From Planctomycetota bacterium (lineage in GTDB: Bacteria > Planctomycetota > Planctomycetia > Pirellulales > PALSA-1355), in NCBI GenBank assembly GCA_003389325.1, contig QQVE01000027.1:46930-110929 (forward strand): a stretch of DNA of 64,000 nt. Reading direction: 5' to 3'. Shown in pieces: positions 35,074-45,308 of the stretch. A program made the position numbers and the translations under genes. How positions within the stretch are numbered: the stretch's first letter is position 1; each line of letters begins with the position of its first letter. Under the pieces are notes generated by a model. That model was given only the letters and a program-made list of their open reading frames with translations, did not search any database and was not told the origin of the DNA.

Positions 35074-36435
35074 TTAGCGGCGGGGATTCCAGGGCAGCCA
35101 ATCGGCGACGCCGCCGCGGGCTGTAGTGACGGTCGGTTGCTCTCCGGCGGCCACGGGCGGCGCCGCGGCCGGAGCTTTGCCCGCCGGCGGCGTCGCGGCG
35201 TCGCTGGCGGGCTTGGTGTGGGCGAACGTGGCCGGATCGACCCAAGTCACCGCGGGTCCTCCGCGACCAGCGCCCTGCATCTCGAGCTGCGCCGCCTGGC
35301 CCAGCGACTTTTCGGCCAGCATGCCCTGGCCGAGCTTCGACTGGACGCTCGCCAGGTTGCGCAGGGTGGTGGGGTGCGGTCGCATCGCGGCGCTGCGCGA
35401 CAACAGCTCCCGGGCGCCTTCGAGGTCGCCATCGTGAGCCAGGATCACGCCCAATTCGTTGGCCGCGCGGTAGTTGCCCGGATCGGCCACCAGCGCCGCG
35501 CGAAACAGCACCTGGGCCCGGTCGTTGCCTTGCAGATGCTCGGCGAGGCTGCCGTCGATGTCGGTCTGGGCGACTTTGGCCAGCCCGAACAGTGCGGCCG
35601 ATCCGCAAGGATCGCCGGCGGCCGCGGTGGCCAGCCGCTCGAGCGCGAAGTCGTGGTACCGCCGCAGGGCCGCGGTGGACGTGAGCCCGTCGGCGGGCTG
35701 GCCCTTGGCGATCGGCGTGCGATGACCGCTGGCGATGCGCGCCACGTCGAGCGGCTTGCCGCCGGGCCGCGCGCGGACGAAGTCGCGGCTTTCCTCGAGA
35801 GCGGCCAACCCTTCCACCAGGCTCCGCGAGTAGAACCGCGAGTCGTGCGCCAGGTCGTTGGCCTGGGCCAGCAGTTCCAGCGCCGCCACGAACTCGCCCT
35901 TGGCCAGGTAGATCGCATTGCGCTCGGCCAGCCGGAAGCCGTGCCGCACGCGGCGCCCCGCCTGCTTGATGGCGGCGGTCACTTCGCCACTGATCCGTCG
36001 CTCGCCGGTGGGCTCCACGGTCTCGGACGCCGAGGGCAGGCGCCGGCTGCCCGCGTAGGGCGGGGCGAAGCTGGTGGGACGCAACGACGCGGCGGGCTCG
36101 GCCGCGGGCGCAGGCTCGCTCGCCTTGGCGGGCGATTCGCGGGGCGCCTCGAGCGGCGCGGGAGCACGATCGACCGGAGCGCTCTCGACGGCCGCGGCAT
36201 CCACGCCCGGAAGCCTCGCGGGGGGCGCGTAAGGATCGGCTTCGGGCGTTTCGCGTTGGGCCACCTCGACCGGCTCGGCGGTGGGCGGACGCCAGGCACC
36301 TGGGGCCGCCTGCTGCAACTCTTCGAGCGGCGACGGCGCAGGCACAGCCGGGGCACTTTGGCCCGAATCGCAGCCCGCGCCCAACAGCCAGGGCGCGACG
36401 CAGAGCGCGCATGCGGCAAGCGTGTTACGATCCAT
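35074..36435 (-). CDS. Secreted lipoprotein with TPR-like repeats
   Basis: A 453-residue protein with a lipoprotein signal peptide (MDRNTLAACALCVAPWLLGAGC, lipobox LGAGC). A Pro/Ala-rich linker of about 110 residues follows, then helical TPR-like repeats from about 130 to 390 (for example VLFRAALVADPGNYRAANELGVILAHDGDLEGARELLSRSAAM). The last 50 residues are again low complexity. The ATG at 36435 gives the signal peptide directly; the longer ORF does not. It is co-transcribed with the Wza-like gene downstream, which suggests a scaffold role in polysaccharide export at the outer membrane, similar in principle to TPR partners in other export systems. Family membership beyond TPR is unknown. Confidence 0.85.
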   Translation of the reverse strand: MDRNTLAACALCVAPWLLGAGCDSGQSAPAVPAPSPLEELQQAAPGAWRPPTAEPVEVAQRETPEADPYAPPARLPGVDAAAVESAPVDRAPAPLEAPRESPAKASEPAPAAEPAASLRPTSFAPPYAGSRRLPSASETVEPTGERRISGEVTAAIKQAGRRVRHGFRLAERNAIYLAKGEFVAALELLAQANDLAHDSRFYSRSLVEGLAALEESRDFVRARPGGKPLDVARIASGHRTPIAKGQPADGLTSTAALRRYHDFALERLATAAAGDPCGSAALFGLAKVAQTDIDGSLAEHLQGNDRAQVLFRAALVADPGNYRAANELGVILAHDGDLEGARELLSRSAAMRPHPTTLRNLASVQSKLGQGMLAEKSLGQAAQLEMQGAGRGGPAVTWVDPATFAHTKPASDAATPPAGKAPAAAPPVAAGEQPTVTTARGGVADWLPWNPRR

Positions 36436-36709
36436 CGCAGGTCCGAAGGGTGCATCCGTGGCAACGCCGCGGCGGTCCGTGTCGCGGCGCAAAAGTCATC
36501 ATCAGCCATCGACCAGAAACGCGGACGCTAGCGAGCGAATCAGCGACAAGGATCGAGCGCCGGGCGGCGCCGCGCCCGACTAGCCGTCAAAGAACGCGCG
36601 CGCCGAACGCGCCGTTCGCTATGAGCCGAATCAACCTTCTCGGCAGACGTTTCCGCTCCACAGGAACGCCCGGAGCAATCGCGCCGAGTCGCACATCCGC
36701 GCCGCGCAG

Positions 36710-37663
36710 TCAGGAGCCTTCTTGCCCCGCTTCCCGGGCCAGCAAACCTTCAAGATGTTCCGCGACGCAGCCGGCCAGCACGCCGGTGTTGTAGCCGCCC
36801 TCCAGCACGCTGACGACCTTGCCGCCGGCGTAGGTGTCGGCCACGTCGAGCACCGTCTCGGTCAACCGGGCAAAGTCTTCGGTCTCCAGGCCCAGCGAGC
36901 CGACCGGATCGTCGGTATGGGCGTCAAAACCGGCACTGATGATCACCAACTCGGGCTTGGTCTGCGCGGCGAGGCGCTCCAAGCCCGTGCGGAACGTGTC
37001 GAAGTAGGCCTCGCGCGCGGTGCCGAATTCGACCGGCAGATTGAGCTTGGTACCCAGGGCCTTGCCGGTGCCCGTCTCGTCGGGCCGGCCCGTGCCGGGA
37101 TAGAAAGGCCAGCGGTGGATGGACAGGAACGCCACGCGCGGGTCCTCCCAGAAGGCCGCCTGCGTGCCATTGCCGTGATGCACGTCCCAGTCGACGATCA
37201 GCACGCGGTTGACGTCCAACTCGTCGGTCGCCGTGTGCGCGGCCACGGCCACGTTGTTGAACAGGCAGAAGCCCATCGGAGCGTCGTGCAGGGCGTGGTG
37301 CCCCGGCGGCCGCACCAGGCACAGGGCCTGCTTGTCTTCGCCGGAAACGACACGCTTGACCGCGTCGGAGGCGGCGCCGGCCGCCAGCCGCGCCGCGTCG
37401 CAAGACTTTTCGCTCACCCGGGTATCGATCTCGATACGCCCTCCGCCCCCACGGCAATACGCCTCGACTGACTGCTGATATTCGGGCGTATGGACGCGCG
37501 ACAGCCGCTCGGCGCTGGCCGGCTGCCAGTCGGGCCGGCGGCAACGCTTGTCGAGCCGGGTGCGCTCCAGATGCCGCATGACCTGCACCAAACGCTCGGG
37601 GCGCTCGGGATGCGTGCCGGTCTGGTGCTGGAGAAACAGGGGGTCGTAGTAGAGCAGCGTCAT
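36710..37663 (-). CDS. Histone deacetylase-family amidohydrolase
   Basis: A 317-residue zinc hydrolase of the arginase/deacetylase fold, related to class II HDACs and bacterial acetylpolyamine or acetoin-utilisation AcuC-type proteins. Key residues are visible: HPERPERL near residue 18, RPPGHHALHDAPMGFCLFNN with the His-His pair, DWDVHHGNGTQ with zinc-ligand Asp and His, SAGFDAHTDDP with the second Asp, and LEGGYN. It removes acyl groups from amine substrates in the cytosol; the natural substrate in this organism is unknown. It is monocistronic and divergent from the helical-repeat gene. Confidence 0.93.
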   Translation of the reverse strand: MTLLYYDPLFLQHQTGTHPERPERLVQVMRHLERTRLDKRCRRPDWQPASAERLSRVHTPEYQQSVEAYCRGGGGRIEIDTRVSEKSCDAARLAAGAASDAVKRVVSGEDKQALCLVRPPGHHALHDAPMGFCLFNNVAVAAHTATDELDVNRVLIVDWDVHHGNGTQAAFWEDPRVAFLSIHRWPFYPGTGRPDETGTGKALGTKLNLPVEFGTAREAYFDTFRTGLERLAAQTKPELVIISAGFDAHTDDPVGSLGLETEDFARLTETVLDVADTYAGGKVVSVLEGGYNTGVLAGCVAEHLEGLLAREAGQEGS

Positions 37664-37784
37664 GGGCGGGTTTTCTCCAGACGTTTCTCAAGCGCTGGCC
37701 AGGCGCGATCCCGGGGCCTGTCGGCGTCGATCGTCACGGGCGTGCTGGCACGCAGCGTAAGCGGCTTAGCAGGCAGCACTTGGC

Positions 37785-37812
37785 GCGACCCAGCCGCGGG
37801 GGGCTGGGTCGC
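37785..37812. repeat. Perfect 11-base-pair hairpin
   Basis: GCGACCCAGCC (37785-37795) pairs exactly with 37802-37812 around a six-base loop, in the gap between two divergent genes. No T-tract follows on either strand, so it is not a normal terminator at this site. Role unknown. Confidence 0.7.
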
Positions 37813-37832
37813 CCGGGGCGAACCTGTACAAC

Positions 37833-37862
37833 TTGACAGATTCGGCGCCGTCTTGGTATCCT
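37833..37862 (+). promoter_or_regulatory. Sigma-70 promoter of the helical-repeat gene
   Basis: A perfect -35 TTGACA (37833-37838), an 18-base spacer and -10 TATCCT (37857-37862), about 100 bases before the start at 37964. This is the best consensus promoter seen in the window. Confidence 0.65.
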
Positions 37863-37963
37863 AACGAGGGTAGAAATCTATCAAACCCCAAGCGTCCTTT
37901 CGGTTTGCGTGCGTCCGCCACGCCGCCTTTTGGGGGATACGGTCAGAGAGGTTTCGCAGTTTC

Positions 37964-39136
37964 ATGCACGGGCTCCCCACGCGCATCTCCGCAATCGGTG
38001 TGCAGGTATCCATCCTGCTGTGCGCCGCAATCGTTGCGCTCTCGCCCCTGGTGGCCCGGGCTCAGGCGCAACAGCGTGTGATGCCGAACGACGTGCGTCG
38101 GATTTTCATGGCCGGGAGGCTGAGCGCCCAGGACAAGCAAACGCTCACGAACTTCTACAAAGACGTCGTGACGATCATGATGAAGCCCTCGACCGGCGAC
38201 CAGGTGCCCGACGTACGTGCCAAGGGATACAAGAACCTCGTTCGCGGCGTGAACAAGAACCCGGCGCTGGACTATGTCAACAAGATGCTGCTGGATGGTC
38301 TGTTCCGCGTGGCCACAAGCGGGTCGTATTCGCCGGCGGCGAAGTACAACGCCATGCTGTTCCTGGGCGAGCTTACTGAAGAGAACGTCAAGCCGCTGCC
38401 CGAGGCCTTGCCCAAGCTGATGCTGGTGCTGACGCGGGCTCCGGCGAGCATGGACTATCTCAAGCCGGCGACGTTGATCGGCCTGAAGCGATTCGCTCAG
38501 GAAGGGGCGATTCCGCAGAACCAAATCGGCGCGGTTGCCGGGGCGATGCTGCAGATCGTCAACGAGACCGATCCGCCGGCGGGGCGCTCGGCCTCGGCCC
38601 ACGCCTTCATGCGGCGTAGCGCCGCCGAGGTGCTGGCCGAGATCGGCCATCCGGGCCCCAACGGTGAAGTGGTCAAGGCATTTACGGCCATCGCCACTAA
38701 TCCTAAGTCGCGGCTGTCGCTGCGTTGTTCGATGGCGCGGCTGCTCGGCGAACTGAACTATCCGGCTGGCTCGAAGATCGACGTGCAACAGATCGCCGCC
38801 ACCATCGGTCGGCAGACCATCGAAAATTGTCAGCGCGAGGTCCAGCAGGCCGAGGAAGCCGATCGGGAACCCTCGCGCCGCGTGCTGCTGTACTCGCTCG
38901 ACAGCGCCTACGAGGGGCTCAAGGGCCTGGCCAAGTCGGCCCCCAACGGCGAAGCCGAGACCTACATCCGCAAGTTGTACGGCACGATCTACTCGCTCTA
39001 TCGCGATCTCGACGACCAGGAAAAGACGCCCGACGCCGAGCTGGCCGCAATGGTCAACACGGAGCTGCCGACCATCGAGGAAGTGCTCCAGACCGGTCCT
39101 CCGGCGGCGTCGAGTGAGACGCTGGAAGCCGATTAA
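37964..39136 (+). CDS. Secreted protein with HEAT-like helical repeats
   Basis: A 390-residue protein with an N-terminal signal peptide (hydrophobic core about 12-30, ending near ARAQA). The mature part is helical throughout, with HEAT-like pairs such as ALPKLMLVLTRAPASMDYLKPATLIGLKRFA and SAAEVLAEIGHPGPNGEVVKAFTAIATN. I recognise no catalytic motif. It probably acts as a periplasmic or exported scaffold. A strong sigma-70 promoter precedes it, and an 80-base gap separates it from the next lipoprotein gene, so the two may be co-transcribed. Family unknown; possibly planctomycete-specific. Confidence 0.85.
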   Translation: MHGLPTRISAIGVQVSILLCAAIVALSPLVARAQAQQRVMPNDVRRIFMAGRLSAQDKQTLTNFYKDVVTIMMKPSTGDQVPDVRAKGYKNLVRGVNKNPALDYVNKMLLDGLFRVATSGSYSPAAKYNAMLFLGELTEENVKPLPEALPKLMLVLTRAPASMDYLKPATLIGLKRFAQEGAIPQNQIGAVAGAMLQIVNETDPPAGRSASAHAFMRRSAAEVLAEIGHPGPNGEVVKAFTAIATNPKSRLSLRCSMARLLGELNYPAGSKIDVQQIAATIGRQTIENCQREVQQAEEADREPSRRVLLYSLDSAYEGLKGLAKSAPNGEAETYIRKLYGTIYSLYRDLDDQEKTPDAELAAMVNTELPTIEEVLQTGPPAASSETLEAD

Positions 39137-39216
39137 CGCCCCGGGGAGACAGGACGTCACCCTTCACCCAAACACGATTCGCATTTCGCCCTTTCTCCAA
39201 GGCAAAAGGATTTGCC

Positions 39217-40368
39217 ATGAACGCCTCCCCAGGATGGGCCGCGGCGCCGTTTCGCTGCCGCCACGCTCTCGCGCTGCTCTGCACGCTCACGCTCGCGCCG
39301 TTGCTCTCCGGCTGTAAGACCGATCCCACGCACAACCCGTTTCTGGCCCAAGCGCCGGAATCGGAAACCGGCGCCGAAGATTCCGCGGCCGGCATGACCG
39401 ACGACGAGTATGCCGCACCCGGCCACGCCTACGACGAAGCCCGCGACCTGGTCAACCGCCTGCAACAGCGCGGCCGGGAGTTGCAGGAGGCCACGGCCAC
39501 GGCCACCGACGCGGCGCGTTCGCTCCGCGATGAAGTGCAGGCCACGGCGGTCGAAACCGGCGCCGACGTGCAGCAGACCGCCGCCGCGATGGCCGACGAC
39601 GCCCAGGCCTATGGACGCGATCTGGCCCAGCGCTCGGTAGCCGACGCGCAAGCCGCGGCCCGGGCCGCCGGACGCGCGGCGCAGTTGCAGGCGATTGCCT
39701 CGCTCGAGGATCGACCGCTCGAGCAAGCCGGCCCGCTGCTGCTGGTGGCCATGTCGCAGGGCAGCCCGGAAGTGCAACAAGCGGCCGCCGAACAACTGGG
39801 CCGGCGGTGGGCGCCGGCGGCCAGGTATACCGTCGAATCGGTGGCCAGGGGTCGCCAGGCGGCCATCGAGCGGCTGCGGCAGGAGTGGATCGCCCAGCAC
39901 GGCGAGATCAACGACGCGGCGCTGGCCGCCACTGCCCAAGCGCACCAACTCATCGATGGTGCCCAAGAGCAGCTCGATCACGCACAGGCCGTCGTCGCCG
40001 ACACGTCGCGGCGGCTCACCGAGATGCAGGAAGCCGTGGCCGCGATCCGGCAGGCCAATCTGCCCGCTGCCGCGCGGCAGCAGGCCGCCGAAAAACTTGC
40101 CCAAATGGCGGCCGACGCGGACGCGGCGGTGCGGATTCGCGCCGCCCAGGCCATGGGCGACGTCGCCGATCCGGCCTTCATGCCCGTGCTGATGGGCCAG
40201 CTCGACGACGAGATGGACGTGCAGATCGCGGCCATGGAAAGCCTCGAGCGCATCGCCGGCCGCGACGTCACGGCAACACCCGATGGCCGCGCGCTGAGCA
40301 CCGATGAGCGCGCACGCTCGTGGCAATTGTGGTACCGCGAGCAGCAGGACGCCGCCGGTTCGCCGTAG
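39217..40368 (+). CDS. Lipoprotein with coiled-coil and HEAT-like segment
   Basis: A 383-residue lipoprotein with signal peptide and lipobox LLSGC at about 29-33. Residues 65-135 are an Ala/Glu/Gln-rich coiled coil. The rest is helical, with a HEAT-like unit near 310-350 (AAVRIRAAQAMGDVADPAFMPVLMGQLDDEMDVQIAAMESLERI). No enzyme motif is visible. It is probably anchored to the outer membrane facing the periplasm. It follows another secreted helical-repeat gene, and the pair may form a complex; that is inference. Confidence 0.82.
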   Translation: MNASPGWAAAPFRCRHALALLCTLTLAPLLSGCKTDPTHNPFLAQAPESETGAEDSAAGMTDDEYAAPGHAYDEARDLVNRLQQRGRELQEATATATDAARSLRDEVQATAVETGADVQQTAAAMADDAQAYGRDLAQRSVADAQAAARAAGRAAQLQAIASLEDRPLEQAGPLLLVAMSQGSPEVQQAAAEQLGRRWAPAARYTVESVARGRQAAIERLRQEWIAQHGEINDAALAATAQAHQLIDGAQEQLDHAQAVVADTSRRLTEMQEAVAAIRQANLPAAARQQAAEKLAQMAADADAAVRIRAAQAMGDVADPAFMPVLMGQLDDEMDVQIAAMESLERIAGRDVTATPDGRALSTDERARSWQLWYREQQDAAGSP

Positions 40369-40379
40369 GGAGCGCGGGG

Positions 40380-40919
40380 TTAGGCGGCCTCGGGCACGAG
40401 CTGGGTGGTCGGCTTTGCGCCCAGTTGCGTGACTGCCGCATACAGGCCGAAGAAGCCGGCGGCGAACAGCACGTTGCTGGCCAGCGAGTTGGCCAAGAAC
40501 GGCACGGCCACGGCGTAGCACCGGGCCAGTCCTTCCCAATTGTGCGGATACCAGAAGTACCACACGGCCAGGTTCGACAGGCCGTAGTGCACGAGCGACG
40601 AGGAGACCGCGCCGGAACCGACCGACAGTGGCGAAAGCCCGCGCCGCAAGACGCTGCGCCAGGCAATGGGCACGAACAGCGAGACGTAGACCGCGGCCAT
40701 CATCGCCATGCCGTAGCCGCCCAGGAAGACATCGCTGATCGACATGGCCAATAGCGGCACGCAAACCGCCGTCAGCCGGCTGCGGAAGTAGAAGCCGGCG
40801 AACAGCGCCGCGGCCGTCACGGCGTTGAAGTTCGGCGTTTCGCTGACCAGCCGCACGGCCACGGCCAGCGCCACCAGGGCCACGAACACGGCCGTCCGAA
40901 TCGCTTGATCTCGCTTCAC
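40380..40919 (-). CDS. DUF6580 family membrane protein (ECF S-component-like)
   Basis: A 179-residue membrane protein with about five or six hydrophobic segments. The opening VALVALAVAVRLVSETPNFNAVTAAALFAGFYF and the central MSISDVFLGGYGMAMM match what I know of DUF6580, a putative transport family whose layout resembles substrate-binding S-components of ECF transporters. No ECF ATPase or T-component is nearby, so transport is only inferred. It lies 86 bases downstream of the DUF4430 gene on the same strand and may be co-transcribed with it. Confidence 0.78.
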   Translation of the reverse strand: MKRDQAIRTAVFVALVALAVAVRLVSETPNFNAVTAAALFAGFYFRSRLTAVCVPLLAMSISDVFLGGYGMAMMAAVYVSLFVPIAWRSVLRRGLSPLSVGSGAVSSSLVHYGLSNLAVWYFWYPHNWEGLARCYAVAVPFLANSLASNVLFAAGFFGLYAAVTQLGAKPTTQLVPEAA

Positions 40920-41005
40920 GTCACCTGCTCCTCATTGCATCAAGAGAATCGCACGCCGCGGGTGCAGCGCCGGTGCGACCGAGTGGAAACGTCCCGTCGT
41001 GCCGC

Positions 41006-41500
41006 TCACCGATTGTAGTCGTATGCTTTGAACTCCCACAAGATGGCGTCGCCGGGCTCGAGGCGATAGGCCCCCACGCCCACGTCGGCGTCCTTCTTGT
41101 TGACCGAGTAGAGCCAGTTCTTGCCGCTTCCCTCGTTCTTCAGCTTGCCGATACCCGTTACCAGCGTGGCCGTGCCGCGCCCGCGCTTCTCGAACTTGAC
41201 CCCGTGGGGGTGCTTTGCGGCGGCGTCGATCGCGTCGAGCACGGTCATCGAATCCTGCCAGGGCAGTGCGGTGAAATGCACCTGCACCCCGTCACCGTAG
41301 TCGACCACCATGCTCACGGTGTCGGGCTTGTCTGCCGCCTGGACCGTGGCGGCCGCGAACACCAGCAGCAGCCATGCGGCCACCACCGGCAAGCGGGGCC
41401 TGGCACGATTTGCCAGGCGTGCTGAGCCTGGGTGTGCGAGCAAGCACGCTGCGGGGTCATGTGTGCGGCGAGGGGCGATCATGCCTGTAAGATGAGACAT
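41006..41500 (-). CDS. Secreted DUF4430-domain protein
   Basis: A 164-residue protein. After an N-terminal hydrophobic signal segment (PVVAAWLLLVFAAATVQA, about 39-56) comes a single DUF4430 domain (about 60-164): VSMVVDYGDGVQVHFTALPWQDSMTVLDAIDAA and NWLYSVNKKDADVGVGAYRLEPGDAILWEF. This is the fold seen in the C-terminal part of vitamin B12-binding intrinsic factor, so ligand binding outside the cytoplasm is plausible. The start could be the ATG at 41500 or 41482; no Shine-Dalgarno decides it. It precedes the DUF6580 membrane gene. Confidence 0.8.
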   Translation of the reverse strand: MSHLTGMIAPRRTHDPAACLLAHPGSARLANRARPRLPVVAAWLLLVFAAATVQAADKPDTVSMVVDYGDGVQVHFTALPWQDSMTVLDAIDAAAKHPHGVKFEKRGRGTATLVTGIGKLKNEGSGKNWLYSVNKKDADVGVGAYRLEPGDAILWEFKAYDYNR

Positions 41501-41668
41501 CGGGCGGAGGTTTGTCAAATCGCCCGGGCCACTTGTGAGGGCCTGCGCCGGGCGGTATCAATAAGACTTTGTGGCAGAGCATTTTCTCTTGCGGCGCCGC
41601 AGTCGCCCCTGGGGCGTCCCCTCGTCAATTTGCGACCCGCCGGTCGCCATCGGAAAGGCAAGCGAACC

Positions 41669-43810
41669 ATGGCCGAACCAGGCTTCATGACCCTCAGCAT
41701 CGAAGACGATATCGCGGTGCTCACGCTCGACGACCCGCGCGGCAGCGCCAACGTGCTCTCGCGTGCGTTACTCGAAGAGTTGGAAAAGAACTTCGACGAG
41801 CTGGAAAAACGCAAGGACCTAGCCGGGCTGGTGATTCGCTCCGGCAAGCCGGGCGTGTTCATCGTGGGTGCCGACATCCGCGAGTTCGTGGCCAACATCG
41901 ACGCGCCCAAGGATCAGATCGCGGCCATGTGCGACAACGGCCGCACGCTCTTCCAGCGATTGTCGAAGATGCCGTTTGTCACCGTCACGGCGATCGTCGG
42001 CCAGTGCGTCGGCGGCGGTGCCGAATTGGCGCTGTGGTGCGACCGCCGCGTGATGTCGAGCGATTCGAAAGCGGCGTTCGGCTTTCCCGAAGTGAAGCTG
42101 GGGCTGCTGCCCGGCTGGGGCGGCACGGTGCGCTCGGCCCGCGTGCTGGGTTTGGCCAACGGCATCGAGCTGGTGACCGGCGGCGAATCGATCGATGCCG
42201 AGACCTCGCGGCTGATGGGGCTGATCTCCGACCTCGTGCCCTCGGACCACCTGCTCGAGGCGGCCAAGAACGTGATTCGCGCCGAGCAGAAATCGGGCGA
42301 CTGGAAGCAGGACCGCGAAGTGTGGGCAGGCCCGGTTGATATCAGCGACACCGAGTTGGGCTTCCTGGGCGCCACGGCGTCGGCCGTGATTCAGGGAGCG
42401 ACCGGCGGCAAGTACCCGGCGCCGCAAGTGGCGCTCGAGCTGATGCTCGAATCGGCCGGCCAGGACGCCGACAGCGCGGGCAAGGCCGAGGCCCAGGCCA
42501 TGGCCGAGTTGTTCGGCTCGCCGATCAATCGCGCGCTGATCAACATCTTCTTCCTCACCGATCGCAACAAGAAAGACAAGGGCATCGACCGCAAGGACGT
42601 GAAGCCGGCCGAGATCAAGTCGGTCGGCGTGGTGGGGGCCGGCATCATGGGCCAGGGCATCGCCGCCGCGACGCTCAAGCGCAACCTGCCGGTGATGCTC
42701 ACCGACGCCGTGCCCGCGGCCATTTCCAACGGCGTGCAGCAGGTGCTCGAAGAGGTCGCCTACGACAAGCTGACCAAGGGCCCCGACGCCGGCAAGGCCG
42801 TGAAGTTCGCCGGGCTGATCAATCCGGCCACGGTCGACGCCGAGATTGCCCCGTGCGATCTGATCATCGAGGCCATCATCGAAAAGCCCGAAGCGAAGAA
42901 AGAGTTCTTTGCCCGGCTCGAGCCGCAGATGCGGCCCGATGCCATCCTGGCCTCGAACACCTCGACGATTCCGATCACGAAGCTGGCCAACGGCCTCAAG
43001 CACCCCGAGCGGTTCTGCGGCATTCACTTCTTCAACCCGGTGCGGCGGATGCCACTGGTGGAAGTCATCCGCGGCGAGAAGACCAGCGACGAAACGGTCG
43101 CCACGGCCGTGGCCTATGCCAAGCAGATCGGTAAGTCGCCGATCGTGGTGAACGACGGGCCGGGCTTTCTGGTCAACCGGCTGCTGCTGCCGTACATGAA
43201 CGAAGCGCTCGAGCTGATCTCCGACGGCGCGCAGGTCAAGCACATCGAGCGGGCGGCCAAGGACTTCGGCATGCCGATGGGCCCGATCACGCTGTACGAC
43301 GTGGTCGGCCTGGACACGGCGTTTCACGCCGGCCGCGTGATGTACGAGGCGTTTCCCGATCGCACCGTGGGCTCGCCGATCTTGGGGGCGATGGTCAAGG
43401 CCGGTCGACTCGGGCAGAAGTCGGGCGCCGGCTTCTTCGCCTACCAGGGCAAGAAGGGCCGCGGCACGCCCGACCCCGAAGCCGACAAGATCGTCCAGAC
43501 CTACATCCGCAAGCAGGAAAAGTTCACGCCCGACCAGATCACGCATCGGCTATTCCTGCCGATGGTGCTGGAAGCCACGCGGATCCTCGAGGAGAAGCTG
43601 GTGCGCGACCCGCGCGACGTCGACCTGGGGCTGATCTTCGGCGTCGGCTTCCCGCCGTTCAAGGGCGGACTACTGTTTTGGGCCGATACGCTGGGGGCGG
43701 CCAAGATCATCGAGCTGCTCAAGCCGCTCGAGCACCTGGGCCCGCGGGCACAGCCCACCCCGATGCTGGAAGATATGGCCAAGACGGGCAAGAAGTTCTA
43801 CGACTTGTAG
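41669..43810 (+). CDS. fadJ: Bifunctional enoyl-CoA hydratase/3-hydroxyacyl-CoA dehydrogenase
   Basis: A 713-residue fusion of beta-oxidation steps two and three. The N-terminal crotonase half (about 5-290) contains IVGADIREFV (oxyanion hole), GGGAELALWCDRRV and FPEVKLGLLPGWGGT with the catalytic Glu. The C-terminal dehydrogenase half has the Rossmann motif VGVVGAGIMGQGIA near 320, IEAIIEKPEAKKEFF, SNTSTIPIT, the catalytic His in GIHFFNPVRRMPLVEV, and NDGPGFLVNRLL. Length and order match FadJ/FadB alpha subunits. The ATG at 41669 begins the crotonase strand; long in-frame upstream sequence has no homology. It is followed at 84 bases by the thiolase gene, and the two probably form the multienzyme beta-oxidation complex. 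Confidence 0.95.
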   Translation: MAEPGFMTLSIEDDIAVLTLDDPRGSANVLSRALLEELEKNFDELEKRKDLAGLVIRSGKPGVFIVGADIREFVANIDAPKDQIAAMCDNGRTLFQRLSKMPFVTVTAIVGQCVGGGAELALWCDRRVMSSDSKAAFGFPEVKLGLLPGWGGTVRSARVLGLANGIELVTGGESIDAETSRLMGLISDLVPSDHLLEAAKNVIRAEQKSGDWKQDREVWAGPVDISDTELGFLGATASAVIQGATGGKYPAPQVALELMLESAGQDADSAGKAEAQAMAELFGSPINRALINIFFLTDRNKKDKGIDRKDVKPAEIKSVGVVGAGIMGQGIAAATLKRNLPVMLTDAVPAAISNGVQQVLEEVAYDKLTKGPDAGKAVKFAGLINPATVDAEIAPCDLIIEAIIEKPEAKKEFFARLEPQMRPDAILASNTSTIPITKLANGLKHPERFCGIHFFNPVRRMPLVEVIRGEKTSDETVATAVAYAKQIGKSPIVVNDGPGFLVNRLLLPYMNEALELISDGAQVKHIERAAKDFGMPMGPITLYDVVGLDTAFHAGRVMYEAFPDRTVGSPILGAMVKAGRLGQKSGAGFFAYQGKKGRGTPDPEADKIVQTYIRKQEKFTPDQITHRLFLPMVLEATRILEEKLVRDPRDVDLGLIFGVGFPPFKGGLLFWADTLGAAKIIELLKPLEHLGPRAQPTPMLEDMAKTGKKFYDL

Positions 43811-43894
43811 TGGCAGGTACAATTCTTTAGAGACCCACGACGCGTGCCCGCCGCGGCGCGCCTCCGATACTCAAACCGCGAGGTAGGTAGCCCG

Positions 43895-45052
<1,158 letters not shown>

Positions 45053-45082
45053 GTGACGACCGGCATGCTCGCACTCTTACCA

Positions 45083-45148
45083 GCCCGAAGCGCGAGCGAG
45101 GGTCGTCTAATCGTCTGAGCCGACAAGACCCTCGCTCGCGCTTCGGGC
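45083..45148. repeat. Dispersed palindromic repeat, family A (copy 2)
   Basis: Perfect 22-base arms: left GCCCGAAGCGCGAGCGAGGG plus TC (45083-45104), right 45127-45148, around a 22-base loop. The arm core is identical to copy 1 at 6314-6412. It lies 30 bases after the thiolase stop and could terminate the fadJ-thiolase transcript. Confidence 0.9.
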
Positions 45149-45210
45149 CAGTGTGTTGACTGCGCGGCTCTCTGATCGCAAAAATTTGCCGCTGTCGCCG
45201 GTGCGCGCGC

Positions 45211-45235
45211 TACCAATCGGTTTTTTCTATTGGTA
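45211..45235. promoter_or_regulatory. Inverted repeat upstream of the acyl-CoA ligase gene
   Basis: TACCAAT (45211-45217) and ATTGGTA (45229-45235) form a perfect 7-base inverted repeat around an 11-base T-rich spacer, 74 bases before the ligase ATG. It could be an operator; no regulator gene is nearby. Confidence 0.4.
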
Positions 45236-45308
45236 TCCTGATGGGCGGCGGGTCCCCCACTTCTGCCGCCGGCGCTTTCAATTCGGGTCCTTCGAACCAG
45301 GTATCGCC

